Origin: Bacillota bacterium
Lineage (GTDB): Bacteria; Bacillota; Clostridia; DSM-8532
DNA length: 64,000 nt
Direction: 5' to 3'
Assembly (NCBI GenBank): GCA_023443745.1
Contig: JAEZTB010000008.1
Location: 1-64,000 of the forward strand
The notes under the pieces were generated by a model. The model was not told the DNA's origin and did no database searches. It saw only the letters and a program-made list of their open reading frames with translations. Of the stretch, positions 32,364 through 41,712 are shown piece by piece (position 1 is the stretch's first letter; the number at the start of each line of letters is the position of its first letter). The translations under genes and the position numbers were made by a program.

Positions 32364-33458
32364 ATGAATGTACTCTATTTACTGAATCACGCCGGTAAAG
32401 CCGGAACAGAAAGATATGTCCAGACCCTTGTTGAAAAGCTTGGCCAAACAAAAATAAATGCTTTCTTTGCATACAACGAGGACGGTCTTTTAAGGGAAAC
32501 CCTGGAAGCTAAACAGGTTAAAACCTTTCGAATCTTAATGAAACACCCCTTTGATATTGTGGCAGCCTATAAGCTGAGCCGTATTTGCAGGGAAAACCGT
32601 ATCGACCTGATCCACACCCATTATCTGAGGGAAAACTATATTGCCATATTATCCAGACTGTTTAATCCAAAGATAAAAGTAGTTTACACCAATCACTTCG
32701 TTATGCGTAATAATGCTCTGGTAAAGCTGTGTAACCGCATCATGACCCGTTTTCAGTTCCGCATCATAGCAGTATGCAACAAAGGTAAAGAGATGCTGAT
32801 AAATAACGGAAACAAGGGCTCAATAATTAAAGTCATCTTTAATGGGGTTGACCCGGAATACTGGAAAAAGACCGAACCTTCCACACTTAGGCAGGAGCTT
32901 TCCATAAATCACCAGGATTTCGTCATATTATGCGCATCCCGCTTTGCCCATGATAAAGGGCATGCCTATCTGGTAAAAACCATTCATGCCTTAAAGAGCC
33001 TGACGAATAAGTCCTTTAAATGTGTGCTCGCAGGAGATGGCCCTTTGCTGGATGAAACTCAAAGACAGGTTAAAGCATTAAATTTAGAGTCCGATATTCT
33101 TTTCACAGGATTTAGGGCAGACATTAAAAATCTCTTTAACGGAAGCGACCTGTATTTTAACGCCTCTGAGCACGAAGCTTTAAGCTTTTTGATCATAGAA
33201 GCGCTGGCAAGTGGTTTGCCGGTTGTTGCAACAGATATGGGTGGCAACAGGGATATCGTTAATGAAGAAACCCAATGCGGCGTTTTGGTTGAGTATAATA
33301 ATGCTGAAAGCTCAGCAATCCAGATCCAAAAAGTAATGGAAGATAAAGAACTCTTGGATAACTTGAAGAAAAACGCCTTTAAGGCTGTCGAAAACAGGTT
33401 CAATATCAACAAAATCGCACTGGACACCTATGAGGTTTATACATCGACTAAGGGGTAG
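32364..33458 (+). CDS. Glycosyltransferase family 4 (GT-B)
   Basis: GT-B retaining glycosyltransferase, 364 residues. N-terminal acceptor domain begins MNVLYLLNHAGKAGTERYVQ; the C-terminal nucleotide-sugar domain has LCASRFAHDKGHAYLV, VLAGDGPLL and the E-x7-E signature (NASEHEALSFLIIEALASGLPVVATDMGG). Sugar donor unknown. It lies at the edge of the surface-polysaccharide block but is transcribed opposite to it, converging with the ferredoxin-domain gene (7-bp gap). Confidence 0.9.
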   Translation: MNVLYLLNHAGKAGTERYVQTLVEKLGQTKINAFFAYNEDGLLRETLEAKQVKTFRILMKHPFDIVAAYKLSRICRENRIDLIHTHYLRENYIAILSRLFNPKIKVVYTNHFVMRNNALVKLCNRIMTRFQFRIIAVCNKGKEMLINNGNKGSIIKVIFNGVDPEYWKKTEPSTLRQELSINHQDFVILCASRFAHDKGHAYLVKTIHALKSLTNKSFKCVLAGDGPLLDETQRQVKALNLESDILFTGFRADIKNLFNGSDLYFNASEHEALSFLIIEALASGLPVVATDMGGNRDIVNEETQCGVLVEYNNAESSAIQIQKVMEDKELLDNLKKNAFKAVENRFNINKIALDTYEVYTSTKG

Positions 33459-33465
33459 GCAAATC

Positions 33466-34641
33466 CTACCCTTTTATCTTCTTAATGATGTTCTCTCCTA
33501 AAATAGCTTTTATCCTTTTTTTAATCTCAGCCTTCAGGCCTGTGTTTCTCATATAGCGATGAATAAGCCTATTAAAGGGAACGCCCTTTTTAAAGTCTTT
33601 AAAAAAACGCGCCCGGTTTGACGGTATTCTAGCTGAAGAAAGCAATTTGGGATTGTTTTTTACTGCCTCATCGAAGGTTCTTTTCTGAAAATACAGAGTG
33701 GTAGATATTTTCTCCAGTAAATCATCGCCTTTTTTCGAGTTGGTCAATACCAGAGATACCCCTCTGTCCAGAGGTACATCAAAGCCCTCAAGCTTATCAA
33801 TACCCCAAAAATCAGCCAGGGTTATGTCGGCCTTGGTATTGGTGTAACGGAACCTGCAATCGAAGCAGGAAGGTCTCGTGAAAAGGCTTCTTCCGAATCC
33901 AACATAATAGGCATCCTGCTTTAAGGGACGAATATCACACGAATCATCCTCAAACACCATCCGCATATTGCAGTTAAACCAGTCTGATTCTTGTTTATCC
34001 CTGAAGGACACAACTTTTATTTTTTTCCCGTTCTCATTCTGTCTATGGCTTAAATAGCTTTGCCATACCTTTGGTGAAGGTACACCATAACAAACAAAGC
34101 TGCAAGTGGTTAGTCGATCATAGTCCTTCTTCAGGTAGCCTTTAAGTCCGGCTACCTGGCAGGGCGTTCCCACAAAAAAGACAGTCCTATCGGCTTTCAA
34201 AAAGGATTCCACCTTCTGGTAGCTTTCTCCTGTATCACTCTGAACATATTTGGATCTGCGAAGATCGTCTATCTGGCAATAATCCTCAATATGGGTATGT
34301 TGAACCCTAAGCTGCTCATCAAAAGCAGCACCGAAAACCACACCACCCTCATCAATGACTGCTTTTGCCAAAAGAGAAAACACACCGCCGGAGGAGCTTT
34401 TTTCCCTAACCTCTTCATCTTGGCTCCAACAGGCATAGACACCGGGCTCCGAAAGCTTTGGGAAATCAGGATCATTCAGTACAGGACAGGCTTTTTCACA
34501 CATTCCGCAATGGCTGCAGAGGCTTTCATCTATCTCCGGCCTCAAAAAACCTTCTTCATCTTCTCTCATTGCAATGGATTTTTTAGGGCATATGTTTTCA
34601 CAAGCACGACAGCCTGTACAAAGAGTTTTATCGCATAGCAT
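33466..34641 (-). CDS. Ferredoxin/F420-dehydrogenase beta-subunit-like protein (polysaccharide type), copy 1
   Basis: Two 4Fe-4S clusters at the N-terminus (CTGCRACENICP and CSHCGMCEKACP, about residues 8-50) followed by the FrhB/FdhB N and C domains (SSSGGVFSLLA, VGTPCQVAGLKGYL, CSFVCYGVPSPKVW, FSRPSCFDCRF-type second cysteine set, ITLADFWGI). Proteins of this type occur in polysaccharide clusters beside pyruvyl transferases and are not evidence for coenzyme F420. A likely oxidoreductase acting on a sugar or its carrier, as inference. Start 34641 chosen after GGGTGA; a GTG nine bases upstream is possible. A close paralogue is next door. Confidence 0.83.
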   Translation of the reverse strand: MLCDKTLCTGCRACENICPKKSIAMREDEEGFLRPEIDESLCSHCGMCEKACPVLNDPDFPKLSEPGVYACWSQDEEVREKSSSGGVFSLLAKAVIDEGGVVFGAAFDEQLRVQHTHIEDYCQIDDLRRSKYVQSDTGESYQKVESFLKADRTVFFVGTPCQVAGLKGYLKKDYDRLTTCSFVCYGVPSPKVWQSYLSHRQNENGKKIKVVSFRDKQESDWFNCNMRMVFEDDSCDIRPLKQDAYYVGFGRSLFTRPSCFDCRFRYTNTKADITLADFWGIDKLEGFDVPLDRGVSLVLTNSKKGDDLLEKISTTLYFQKRTFDEAVKNNPKLLSSARIPSNRARFFKDFKKGVPFNRLIHRYMRNTGLKAEIKKRIKAILGENIIKKIKG

Positions 34642-34732
34642 AGTTGTCACCCAGAAAGCAGTTATATAAATAACATTCTTTTCTGAGATGCCGTTTCTTA
34701 TTCGAGAAAATGTAAATGTTGATTTAGCCTTT

Positions 34733-35902
34733 TCAGCCTATGAGCTTTTTAACTCTTTCCTCTCCAAGAATACTTTTTATGATTTTTTTAAGCTCGGCTT
34801 TAAGCCCCGTATTTCGCATATAGCGATGAACAAGCTTTTCAAATGCAACATCTGCGGCAAATTCCTTGAAAAATAATGCTCTTAAAGGGGGTTGCTTTGC
34901 AGATGAAACCAGCTTTGGATTACTTCTTGCCGCTTCTTCAAAGGTTCTTCTCTGGACAAACAGACTGTCTTTTAATGTCTCAATCCAATTCTCACCCTTT
35001 TGGGAATTGGTCAGAACAAGTGAAACGCCCTTATCATCTGAAACATCAATACCGGGAAGCTTGTCAATACCCCAGAAATCAGCAAGGGTTATATCACTCT
35101 TTGTATTTTGATAACGAAACCGGCAGTCAAAGCAGGATGGCCTGCTGAACAGATTTCTACCGAATCCGATAAAATAAGCATCTTGATTAGCCAGCTTTCT
35201 ATAGCTTGAGCCGTCGTCATAATCCATGCGCATGGTATAATTGCGCCAACCGCTATTCTCCTTATCGCGGAAGGATATGGCCTTTATCTTTTTGTTGGCT
35301 GTTCTGTAGTTCAAGTAGTTTTTCCATACCTTGGGTGATGGTACGCCATAACAGACAAAGCTGCAAGTGACCAAGTTCTCATAAGGTTTTCTAAGATAGC
35401 TTTGCAGTCCTGCAACCTGACAAGGTGTTCCCACAAAAAGCACAGCTCTTCCGACCTTTAAAAAGGCTTCAGCTTCCTTAAAGCTTTTCCCCGTGTCACT
35501 CTGGACATATTTTGATCTTCTGAGGCTATCAATTTCCCTATAATTTTCTATGTATGTATGATGAACCCCAAAGTGGTTATCAAAGGCCGCACCAAAGACA
35601 ACCCCACCCTTTTCAAGTACCCTTCTAGCTAAAAGCGAGAATACGCCGCCCGATGAGCTTTTCTCTCGAACACCCTCATCATGACTCCAGCAGGCATAAA
35701 TACCAGGCTCACTAATCTTGGGAAAAACGGGATCATTCAACACAGGGCAGGTTTTTTCGCATAAACCGCATTGGGTACAGGTTTTGGGATCTATTTCCGG
35801 ATATAAAAAACCTTCAGCATCCTCTCTCATTGTAATGGATTGAAAGGCGCATCTACTCTCGCATGCACGGCAGCCTGTGCATTGCTTCTTTTCACATAAC
35901 AT
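34733..35902 (-). CDS. Ferredoxin/F420-dehydrogenase beta-subunit-like protein (polysaccharide type), copy 2
   Basis: Close paralogue of the preceding-coordinate gene with the same domain order; most residues align without gaps. Cluster motifs are CTGCRACESRCAF (all four Cys kept, usual Pro lost) and CTQCGLCEKTCP; the FrhB/FdhB domains include SSSGGVFSLLARRV, VGTPCQVAGLQSYL and SDITLADFWGIDKLPG. Start 35902 follows GGGGGGATAAT. Probably arose by tandem duplication; the two may act on successive residues or as a heteromer. Confidence 0.83.
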   Translation of the reverse strand: MLCEKKQCTGCRACESRCAFQSITMREDAEGFLYPEIDPKTCTQCGLCEKTCPVLNDPVFPKISEPGIYACWSHDEGVREKSSSGGVFSLLARRVLEKGGVVFGAAFDNHFGVHHTYIENYREIDSLRRSKYVQSDTGKSFKEAEAFLKVGRAVLFVGTPCQVAGLQSYLRKPYENLVTCSFVCYGVPSPKVWKNYLNYRTANKKIKAISFRDKENSGWRNYTMRMDYDDGSSYRKLANQDAYFIGFGRNLFSRPSCFDCRFRYQNTKSDITLADFWGIDKLPGIDVSDDKGVSLVLTNSQKGENWIETLKDSLFVQRRTFEEAARSNPKLVSSAKQPPLRALFFKEFAADVAFEKLVHRYMRNTGLKAELKKIIKSILGEERVKKLIG

Positions 35903-35983
35903 ATTATCCCCCCACATATTTTCGACCCGTAATATGAAAGTCTAATTTCTCTGCAACATAGATAAACTAAAAAGTCCGCAATC

Positions 35984-37123
35984 TCAGGCGTCAGCCAAAG
36001 CTTGCTGAAGGTAATGAATGGATTTGGTTTTCTCTACATTCAAAAGACTTGTTACCTTTTGATAATCAATGTCTCTAAGATCTAAACCGGTTTGCTGCGT
36101 GGTATTGCTTTCTTTGCTAATGGAAACCAGGCGATCTTTGATATCCAGTAAATCTAGAATACTGTAAAGCCTTGAATTAACTGCTTTATGCCCGGAGCCT
36201 GTTGTAAAACTGTAAAAATTCTTATTGAAATTAACAGAGAATACGGTGCCATGAAAGGAATTGGTGCAAACAAAGGCAGCGTCCTTAAAATAGCCCAAAA
36301 ACTCGCAGGGGCCTGCGTCAAAGACGGTCTTTGCATAACTTGGGATGCCTTTTCTGGATCCGGCCAGATAGACCACGTCCAGCTTCATTTTATCTGACAA
36401 TGCTTTGATATAGGGTTCGAAGGGTGTTGCATCCGACACAAAATAGCACAAAAGATAGGGCTTGCCTCGTTCGGGAGAAACAGCCTTTTCCGACCATTCC
36501 TGCCCTGAGAGCAAAAGAGTCGGGTCAAGCACTGTGATTGCCTCACGTCCGGCTATTTCACGGATAATGGCTTCACCTTGGCTTTCTCGTGCTGAAAGGT
36601 AGTCCATTTTCTCAAGATAAGCTTTTAAGGTCTCTTTTAGTGGATCGGGTATAACCGAAATGCCAAAGCTGGGCGCATAAGCAATCCTTTTTCCGCTCTC
36701 TGAAAATCCCAAGAAGAATGCGGGATCAAAGGTTTTTTCCTTATAGATCAACGGGTTCCAGATTTGGTCACTTCCACAAAGATACGCGGAGTACCGGGGG
36801 GGATTTGAAAAGAGTTCCTGATTTGTCTTATAAAATTGTTCTCCCAGCTTAAGTGCGTGATGGGCAAAATGTTGAAAACGCTCATACCTCTTTTTAAAGG
36901 CAGAAAGATGAAGCAAGGTATGAAGATTGGAAAGCTGGGCATAAGGTGAAAGTCCCTTCTTAAAAAGCTTGTTGCCCAAAATGGTATCGTCCCGTACATA
37001 ATGTATGATTTCACAAGGAATACCCAGTCCCTCAACTGTCTTCATCAGGGCATAAGCCTGAAGCTGGGCACCATAATGATGAGCGTAATGGAAGGTTATC
37101 AATCCTGCTTTTTTCTCAGACAT
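35984..37123 (-). CDS. Polysaccharide pyruvyl transferase family protein
   Basis: WcaK/CsaB-like protein adding ketal pyruvate to surface sugars. N-terminal LITFHYAHHYGAQLQAYAL and GSDQIWNP, then VLDPTLLLSGQEW and FVCTNSFHGTVFSVNF with the conserved SFHG. 380 residues, complete. Start 37123 follows GGAGGATGCT. It is transcribed between the flippase gene and the ferredoxin-domain genes. Confidence 0.88.
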   Translation of the reverse strand: MSEKKAGLITFHYAHHYGAQLQAYALMKTVEGLGIPCEIIHYVRDDTILGNKLFKKGLSPYAQLSNLHTLLHLSAFKKRYERFQHFAHHALKLGEQFYKTNQELFSNPPRYSAYLCGSDQIWNPLIYKEKTFDPAFFLGFSESGKRIAYAPSFGISVIPDPLKETLKAYLEKMDYLSARESQGEAIIREIAGREAITVLDPTLLLSGQEWSEKAVSPERGKPYLLCYFVSDATPFEPYIKALSDKMKLDVVYLAGSRKGIPSYAKTVFDAGPCEFLGYFKDAAFVCTNSFHGTVFSVNFNKNFYSFTTGSGHKAVNSRLYSILDLLDIKDRLVSISKESNTTQQTGLDLRDIDYQKVTSLLNVEKTKSIHYLQQALADA

Positions 37124-37141
37124 AGCATCCTCCAAAGTCTT

Positions 37142-38653
37142 TTATGCTTTTTTCAGCAGCAGCTTAAGTCTTTGCAATATTTCACGGGTTGTAGATCTTT
37201 CCATGAGGATATTCCCAACCGTGAAAACAATAAAAGCCCATATGGCTACAGGTATAGCCCATAAGACCCATTCCACAAGGCTGGCCGCCTTAATGTCAAT
37301 CAAAAGGATAAAAGGAGCGACGGTAAGCGCAAACAGAATCAGCATTCGTACCACTCTTATAACAGTCGCGCGAATGGGCAGCTTGGTAACCGTTTTTGGA
37401 ACAAATTGAATGAGGTCTATATCCCTGTAGAGGTTGGAGAGTACAGAGCCCATCAGTACACCAGCCATACCGAAAAAGGGTGCCAGAGCAACTGAAGCAA
37501 CAACATTAATAATGGCTTGAGTGAGAGTCTGAATCTTGGTTTCCTTATATAAACCTGCAGAAATAACCAGCATACCCTGGGGTGTTTTAATATTGTATAA
37601 AAGTCCGATAGCCACAAATAGGACAGCAATTTCAGGCCTTACATAATTGGCATCAGTAAAGGTCACCGTGTATATTTTTATGAAAGGCATTATGAGAATG
37701 GCCATACAAGCATATCCCCATCCCAGAAGCGCATAATAGAGAAATTCGTATTGCTTATAGGCTTTTTGCATGATCGCGGTTTCGTTTCGGACCAGCAGGT
37801 CGCCAAAAACTGCACTGAGCCCGTTATTAAAGGTCGACAGAAGCGCAAGGACACTGGCAAAGACCATGTTAAAAATAGTATAAACGCTTACTTCCTTAAG
37901 TCCGTTAAAGAATGTGATAACCAATATGGGCGTTCCGGTTGTAACAACGCCTAAAATCTGTAATATTAGCGAATCCCACCTTTTATCCAGGGCCTTGTTA
38001 TCAGGTTTGGCCTTATAATTGATAAAAGCGTATCGCTTTCTACAGTAAAGCGTATAGAGCACTGATCTTAAGAAGAAGCTCAATAACGCCACAAGCTGCA
38101 CCATAACAATATCAAAGGCTAGCTTGGCCATAACCAGAATGATCACAGAATTCAAGGCTATAGCAACAGCATTAATGATAGAAATAACATAGCTTTTCTG
38201 ATCGGCGGTCAATAGCACACGATATTTCCCTATCGCAAAGAATTCCAAAGAACCCGATGCCCCGATAATCACCACAAGAAGTGCTATGGTCAAGGGATCA
38301 ATACCCTGCCCGGAAACAAATAGCGGATAAATAAAGGTAGAGACCAGGACAAGGGCCGAGAAAATAAAGCCGGATATGTTATAAAATCGGTTCGCCGCCG
38401 ACAAGATTCCATTAATACTTTCGGTTTCCTTAGTAGCCAGGGGCTTATAAAGAGCATAAACGGCTGCTCCCGCAAGCCCTGCCTCGACAATGCTGAAATA
38501 TCCGATAAACTGTCTGACAGATGACACAAGTCCATTTACCGAAGAGCCATATACATCAACAAGAACTCTGGGTAAAATAAGGTTGACAACCAGATTCACA
38601 ACTTGAAGCAGCATGGCACAGACCGTATTATATATTGAAACCTTGATTCTCAC
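37142..38653 (-). CDS. Oligosaccharide flippase (Wzx/MATE-like)
   Basis: Polytopic membrane protein with about 12-14 helices, 503 residues, of the polysaccharide biosynthesis/export (MOP) superfamily. The N-terminus (LVNLILPRVLVDVYGSSVNGLVSS) is typical of Wzx-like flippases that move lipid-linked repeat units outwards. It starts with GTG after GGAGG and overlaps the ligase stop by 4 bp (GTGA). Substrate specificity cannot be read from sequence. Confidence 0.88.
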   Translation of the reverse strand: MRIKVSIYNTVCAMLLQVVNLVVNLILPRVLVDVYGSSVNGLVSSVRQFIGYFSIVEAGLAGAAVYALYKPLATKETESINGILSAANRFYNISGFIFSALVLVSTFIYPLFVSGQGIDPLTIALLVVIIGASGSLEFFAIGKYRVLLTADQKSYVISIINAVAIALNSVIILVMAKLAFDIVMVQLVALLSFFLRSVLYTLYCRKRYAFINYKAKPDNKALDKRWDSLILQILGVVTTGTPILVITFFNGLKEVSVYTIFNMVFASVLALLSTFNNGLSAVFGDLLVRNETAIMQKAYKQYEFLYYALLGWGYACMAILIMPFIKIYTVTFTDANYVRPEIAVLFVAIGLLYNIKTPQGMLVISAGLYKETKIQTLTQAIINVVASVALAPFFGMAGVLMGSVLSNLYRDIDLIQFVPKTVTKLPIRATVIRVVRMLILFALTVAPFILLIDIKAASLVEWVLWAIPVAIWAFIVFTVGNILMERSTTREILQRLKLLLKKA

Positions 38654-40197
38654 TTCGTGACCTCCGATGCCTGGCTGCCTTTTGCTATCAAAAGAGCGGC
38701 CAGCACCAAACCGACAACCATCCAGAAAACAAGCATCACTCTAGGATAGAACCAGACGTATTCAGCAAGGGCAGTAACTAATACCCCTGCCAGAGAAGCT
38801 GCACCTGCGGCCAGATAATAGGACATTTCCTTATCGGTCCGGAAGGTTGTAACTTTTATGAAGCATGCTTTGAAAATCTTTCCGAGGAAAAGAATAAAAG
38901 CCGTTAATGCGATTAACCCCATCTCGGCCCAGATCTGGAGATACAGATTGTGAGCATGTATGGGAACCTTTGTAGAATAGATGGGATAGTTTTGATTGAT
39001 TTGGCTCACCACTTCATTTCCAAGCCCTATACCAAATAAATTAAAATCCTGGACCATTGGCCACACGGTTTTAAAAATATCGAATCGGTAGCTGGTCGAG
39101 GTGTCCTGCGGCATAAAAATAGTGGATAATCTGGTCAGGATGGAGCTTGGCATTAAGGGAAGAGAAAGCAAGCCCAAAACAACAAACACGGGAATGAGCT
39201 TTTTATTTGTGAGAAATAAAAAGACAAAAACGGCCACAGCGAATCCAATCCAACTGGAGCGCGAAAAGGTGATCAGTAGGGAAACAAGCGGTGGAAGGGC
39301 TGCCAGGGCAAAAATGATCTTCTTTTTTATTCCCTTGGCGCTTAAGAAAACCGCAATATAAAAGGGCAGCATCATGGCTAAAACCTGGGCAAAATTATTG
39401 GGATTGTCAAAGGTTGAAAAAATTCTCCCAGGGACGCCCTCGTTAAGGGTATAATCAATTTGCGCCGCATTAACAGGAACACCCTTCATACCCTGGTATA
39501 TGCCATACAGACCGCTTATGCTCACACCCACCAGTATGAGCTCGATAAAGGTGGACAATTGATCCCGGGTTCTGATGGAGCTCACCATAAGAAAAACAAA
39601 GATAAAACAAGTCATATAAAATACAAAGAAGCGAAAGCTTAGGCTGGGTTCAACAGAAAAGATCTGCCCTACTACTACCATAAGCGCAAAAGCATAGAAA
39701 AAAACGCTGAAGGGCTTGACCTGAAATCGCAGGTCCTTTTCCTTCATAGTTTTTATTAAAAAAAGTAAAAAACAAAGGATGGCTGCAATAGCGGAATACA
39801 TATTGTCCCATTTAAGACGGGCCGTTTGATGGGGTATTACAAACACTGCAACCATAAAGAGTGCGATGACAACCGATACATTCTGAGCGATCATCATTAT
39901 CAGTTTAAAAAAAAGACTATTGGAAAACGTAGACTCAAACCGTTTATAAAGCCTTTTTAAGAGCGTGGGAACAAAATTAATGACTTGATCCAAGCCTCTA
40001 TAAAACAAGCTTTCTTCATGATAGCGATTGGAGCTTGGTTTTCTTAAAAGGCCGATAAGATAGCTTCTATCAAAGGCTTTTTTAAAGCCGCAGCAAATAG
40101 CCAGAATGGCCCGCCCAATAAGGCTGTTTTGAAAAACAACGGATAGCGCATGAAAGAGCTTATTAAAACCATTAATGAAAAAGCTTGTTTCAAACAA
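38650..40197 (-). CDS. O-antigen ligase/Wzy-family membrane protein
   Basis: 515-residue membrane protein with about 12 helices. The Wzy_C/O-antigen ligase hallmark is the large loop before the C-terminal helices, with STFDNPNNFAQVLAMMLPF, FSRSSWIGFAVAV and VPIHAHNLYLQIWAEMGLI (conserved His/Asn). It would polymerise or ligate polysaccharide units outside the membrane. An unusual N-terminal extension of about 90 residues (before the first helix) is basic. Starts with TTG after GAGGAGAAG; the RBS overlaps the end of the DUF4330 gene. Confidence 0.87.
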   Translation of the reverse strand: MFETSFFINGFNKLFHALSVVFQNSLIGRAILAICCGFKKAFDRSYLIGLLRKPSSNRYHEESLFYRGLDQVINFVPTLLKRLYKRFESTFSNSLFFKLIMMIAQNVSVVIALFMVAVFVIPHQTARLKWDNMYSAIAAILCFLLFLIKTMKEKDLRFQVKPFSVFFYAFALMVVVGQIFSVEPSLSFRFFVFYMTCFIFVFLMVSSIRTRDQLSTFIELILVGVSISGLYGIYQGMKGVPVNAAQIDYTLNEGVPGRIFSTFDNPNNFAQVLAMMLPFYIAVFLSAKGIKKKIIFALAALPPLVSLLITFSRSSWIGFAVAVFVFLFLTNKKLIPVFVVLGLLSLPLMPSSILTRLSTIFMPQDTSTSYRFDIFKTVWPMVQDFNLFGIGLGNEVVSQINQNYPIYSTKVPIHAHNLYLQIWAEMGLIALTAFILFLGKIFKACFIKVTTFRTDKEMSYYLAAGAASLAGVLVTALAEYVWFYPRVMLVFWMVVGLVLAALLIAKGSQASEVTK

Positions 40198-40199
40198 AA

Positions 40200-40697
40200 T
40201 TACTTCTCCTCAGCCTTAGTCATGTTTTGTATTCTGAAATAAATGGTTGTATTATCAACGCGGATTTCATATTGCTTATTAATATAATAATCATTATTAC
40301 CAAAGGTTACTCCGGAATTCGTATAAACACCCGTTCCCTGAACTGTTATCACCACGGATTTATACCCCTCTTTTGTGGATTTGACTATTTCACCGGCAGA
40401 GTTGGGTGCATAGGAAATGCTGGGATTGACTACAAGAGACTTAACAACACCAAAAGATGCACCGGTTACTCTGTCTCTGACACTTTCTCCTTCATTAAGG
40501 GTATTAGCAACCTCATCCAGAACCTCGTCTGCCACTAGAACTGTTGTAATATTGTCTTTTTGCGTAAAGGGTGTGATAACCTTGGAGTTGTTTAATTTAT
40601 ATGCTACGGCCACAATGACGCCAATGATGATAACAACTATTAAAATATCCAGCAAATTGATTTTCCCAAAAAGTTTTCCTTTTTCATCTACTATCAT
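40200..40697 (-). CDS. DUF4330 domain membrane protein
   Basis: Single-pass membrane protein of 165 residues beginning MIVDEKGKLFGKINLLDILIVV, followed by a soluble beta-rich domain outside the membrane. DUF4330 proteins often accompany polysaccharide genes; function unknown. Start 40697 follows AAAAGGAG; an in-frame start at 40718 lies upstream of the site. First gene of the polysaccharide operon reading leftwards. Confidence 0.82.
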   Translation of the reverse strand: MIVDEKGKLFGKINLLDILIVVIIIGVIVAVAYKLNNSKVITPFTQKDNITTVLVADEVLDEVANTLNEGESVRDRVTGASFGVVKSLVVNPSISYAPNSAGEIVKSTKEGYKSVVITVQGTGVYTNSGVTFGNNDYYINKQYEIRVDNTTIYFRIQNMTKAEEK

Positions 40698-40887
40698 GTG
40701 TAAACTCCTTTTCACCAAACAGATGTATGATGCTCAATTAACAATTGCATGTCTAACTTATTATAATCTTTCAAGGTAATGTTTTCAAGCCTTAATCCCT
40801 CTCGCCTTAAATTCAAAATTTGATCTTTAGCGCCTATGGAATGACCCTGATAGTATTCCCTTATACTGGGACATTAAAAAAGAGCAG

Positions 40888-40918
40888 AAAAAAAATCGGT
40901 CATTTTATCCCCGATTTT
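40888..40918 (-). terminator. Terminator of sigE
   Basis: Minus strand: AAAATCGG, 11-nt loop, CCGATTTTTTTT. Strong; it separates the sigE unit from the polysaccharide operon. Confidence 0.85.
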
Positions 40919-40933
40919 CTTAAATATCTATCC

Positions 40934-41647
40934 TCACAGCATCCTGCATATTTCTCTTTTTAATCGACCCAATATACGTTTTTCCAGGCGGGATATGTAG
41001 GATTGGGAAATGCCAAGCATATCGGCAACTTCTTTTTGAGTTTTTTCAAGATGATTGTTCAAGCCGAATCGAAGCTCCATAATACGCTTTTCACGGCCGC
41101 TGAGCTTATTCATTGCGCTTACCAGAAGCTTTTTGTCGGTCTCCTCTTCCAAGTTTCTCTGGATGATGTCACTGTCTGTTCCAAGAATATCCGACAAGAG
41201 CAATTCATTTCCGTCCCAATCGACGTTAAGGGGCTCTTCAAAGGAAACTTCACTTCTAGCCCGGCTGTTTTTACGCAAATACATGAGAATCTCATTTTCA
41301 ATACACCGAGAAGCATAAGTGGCCAGCTTTATATTGCGTCCGGGGTTATATGTATTGATGGCCTTGATAAGGCCTATTGTTCCGATGGAGGTGAGATCTT
41401 CGATATCAACACCGGTATTCTCAAATTTACGGGCAATATAGACAACAAGCCGCAGATTTCTTTCAATAAGGACACGCTTTACCGATAAATCCCCATTCCC
41501 CAGATTATCCAAAAGTACAGCTTCTTCACTGGCTTGAAGCGGTGGGGGCAAAATGTCATTGCCACCGATATAGAAAATCTCATTGGTTTCTTGGTTCGGA
41601 GTTTTCACCAGTGTTATGATAAACCCGAAAACCTTCTCAAACATCAT
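40934..41647 (-). CDS. sigE: Mother-cell sigma factor SigE (pro-form)
   Basis: Early mother-cell sporulation sigma factor, 237 residues. The hydrophobic N-terminal pro-sequence (about 20-28 residues, FEKVFGFIITLV) is removed by SpoIIGA. Regions 2 (LRLVVYIARKFENTGVDIEDLTSIGTIGLIKA) and 4 (MELRFGLNNHLEKTQKEVADMLGISQSYISRLEKRIL) are intact. GGGAG precedes the start. Directly downstream of spoIIGA (65 bp). Confidence 0.97.
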   Translation of the reverse strand: MMFEKVFGFIITLVKTPNQETNEIFYIGGNDILPPPLQASEEAVLLDNLGNGDLSVKRVLIERNLRLVVYIARKFENTGVDIEDLTSIGTIGLIKAINTYNPGRNIKLATYASRCIENEILMYLRKNSRARSEVSFEEPLNVDWDGNELLLSDILGTDSDIIQRNLEEETDKKLLVSAMNKLSGREKRIMELRFGLNNHLEKTQKEVADMLGISQSYISRLEKRILGRLKREICRML

Positions 41648-41712
41648 ATCGTCTCCCTTCTTTTTGGTTCAGGCGAAGATATCCTTTCTCCTGAACCGGC
41701 CCTTCCCTGAAG

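Noticed and set aside
33466..35902. Coenzyme F420 metabolism
   Set aside because: The FrhB-like fold is used by polysaccharide-cluster proteins too; no F420 biosynthesis gene is present.
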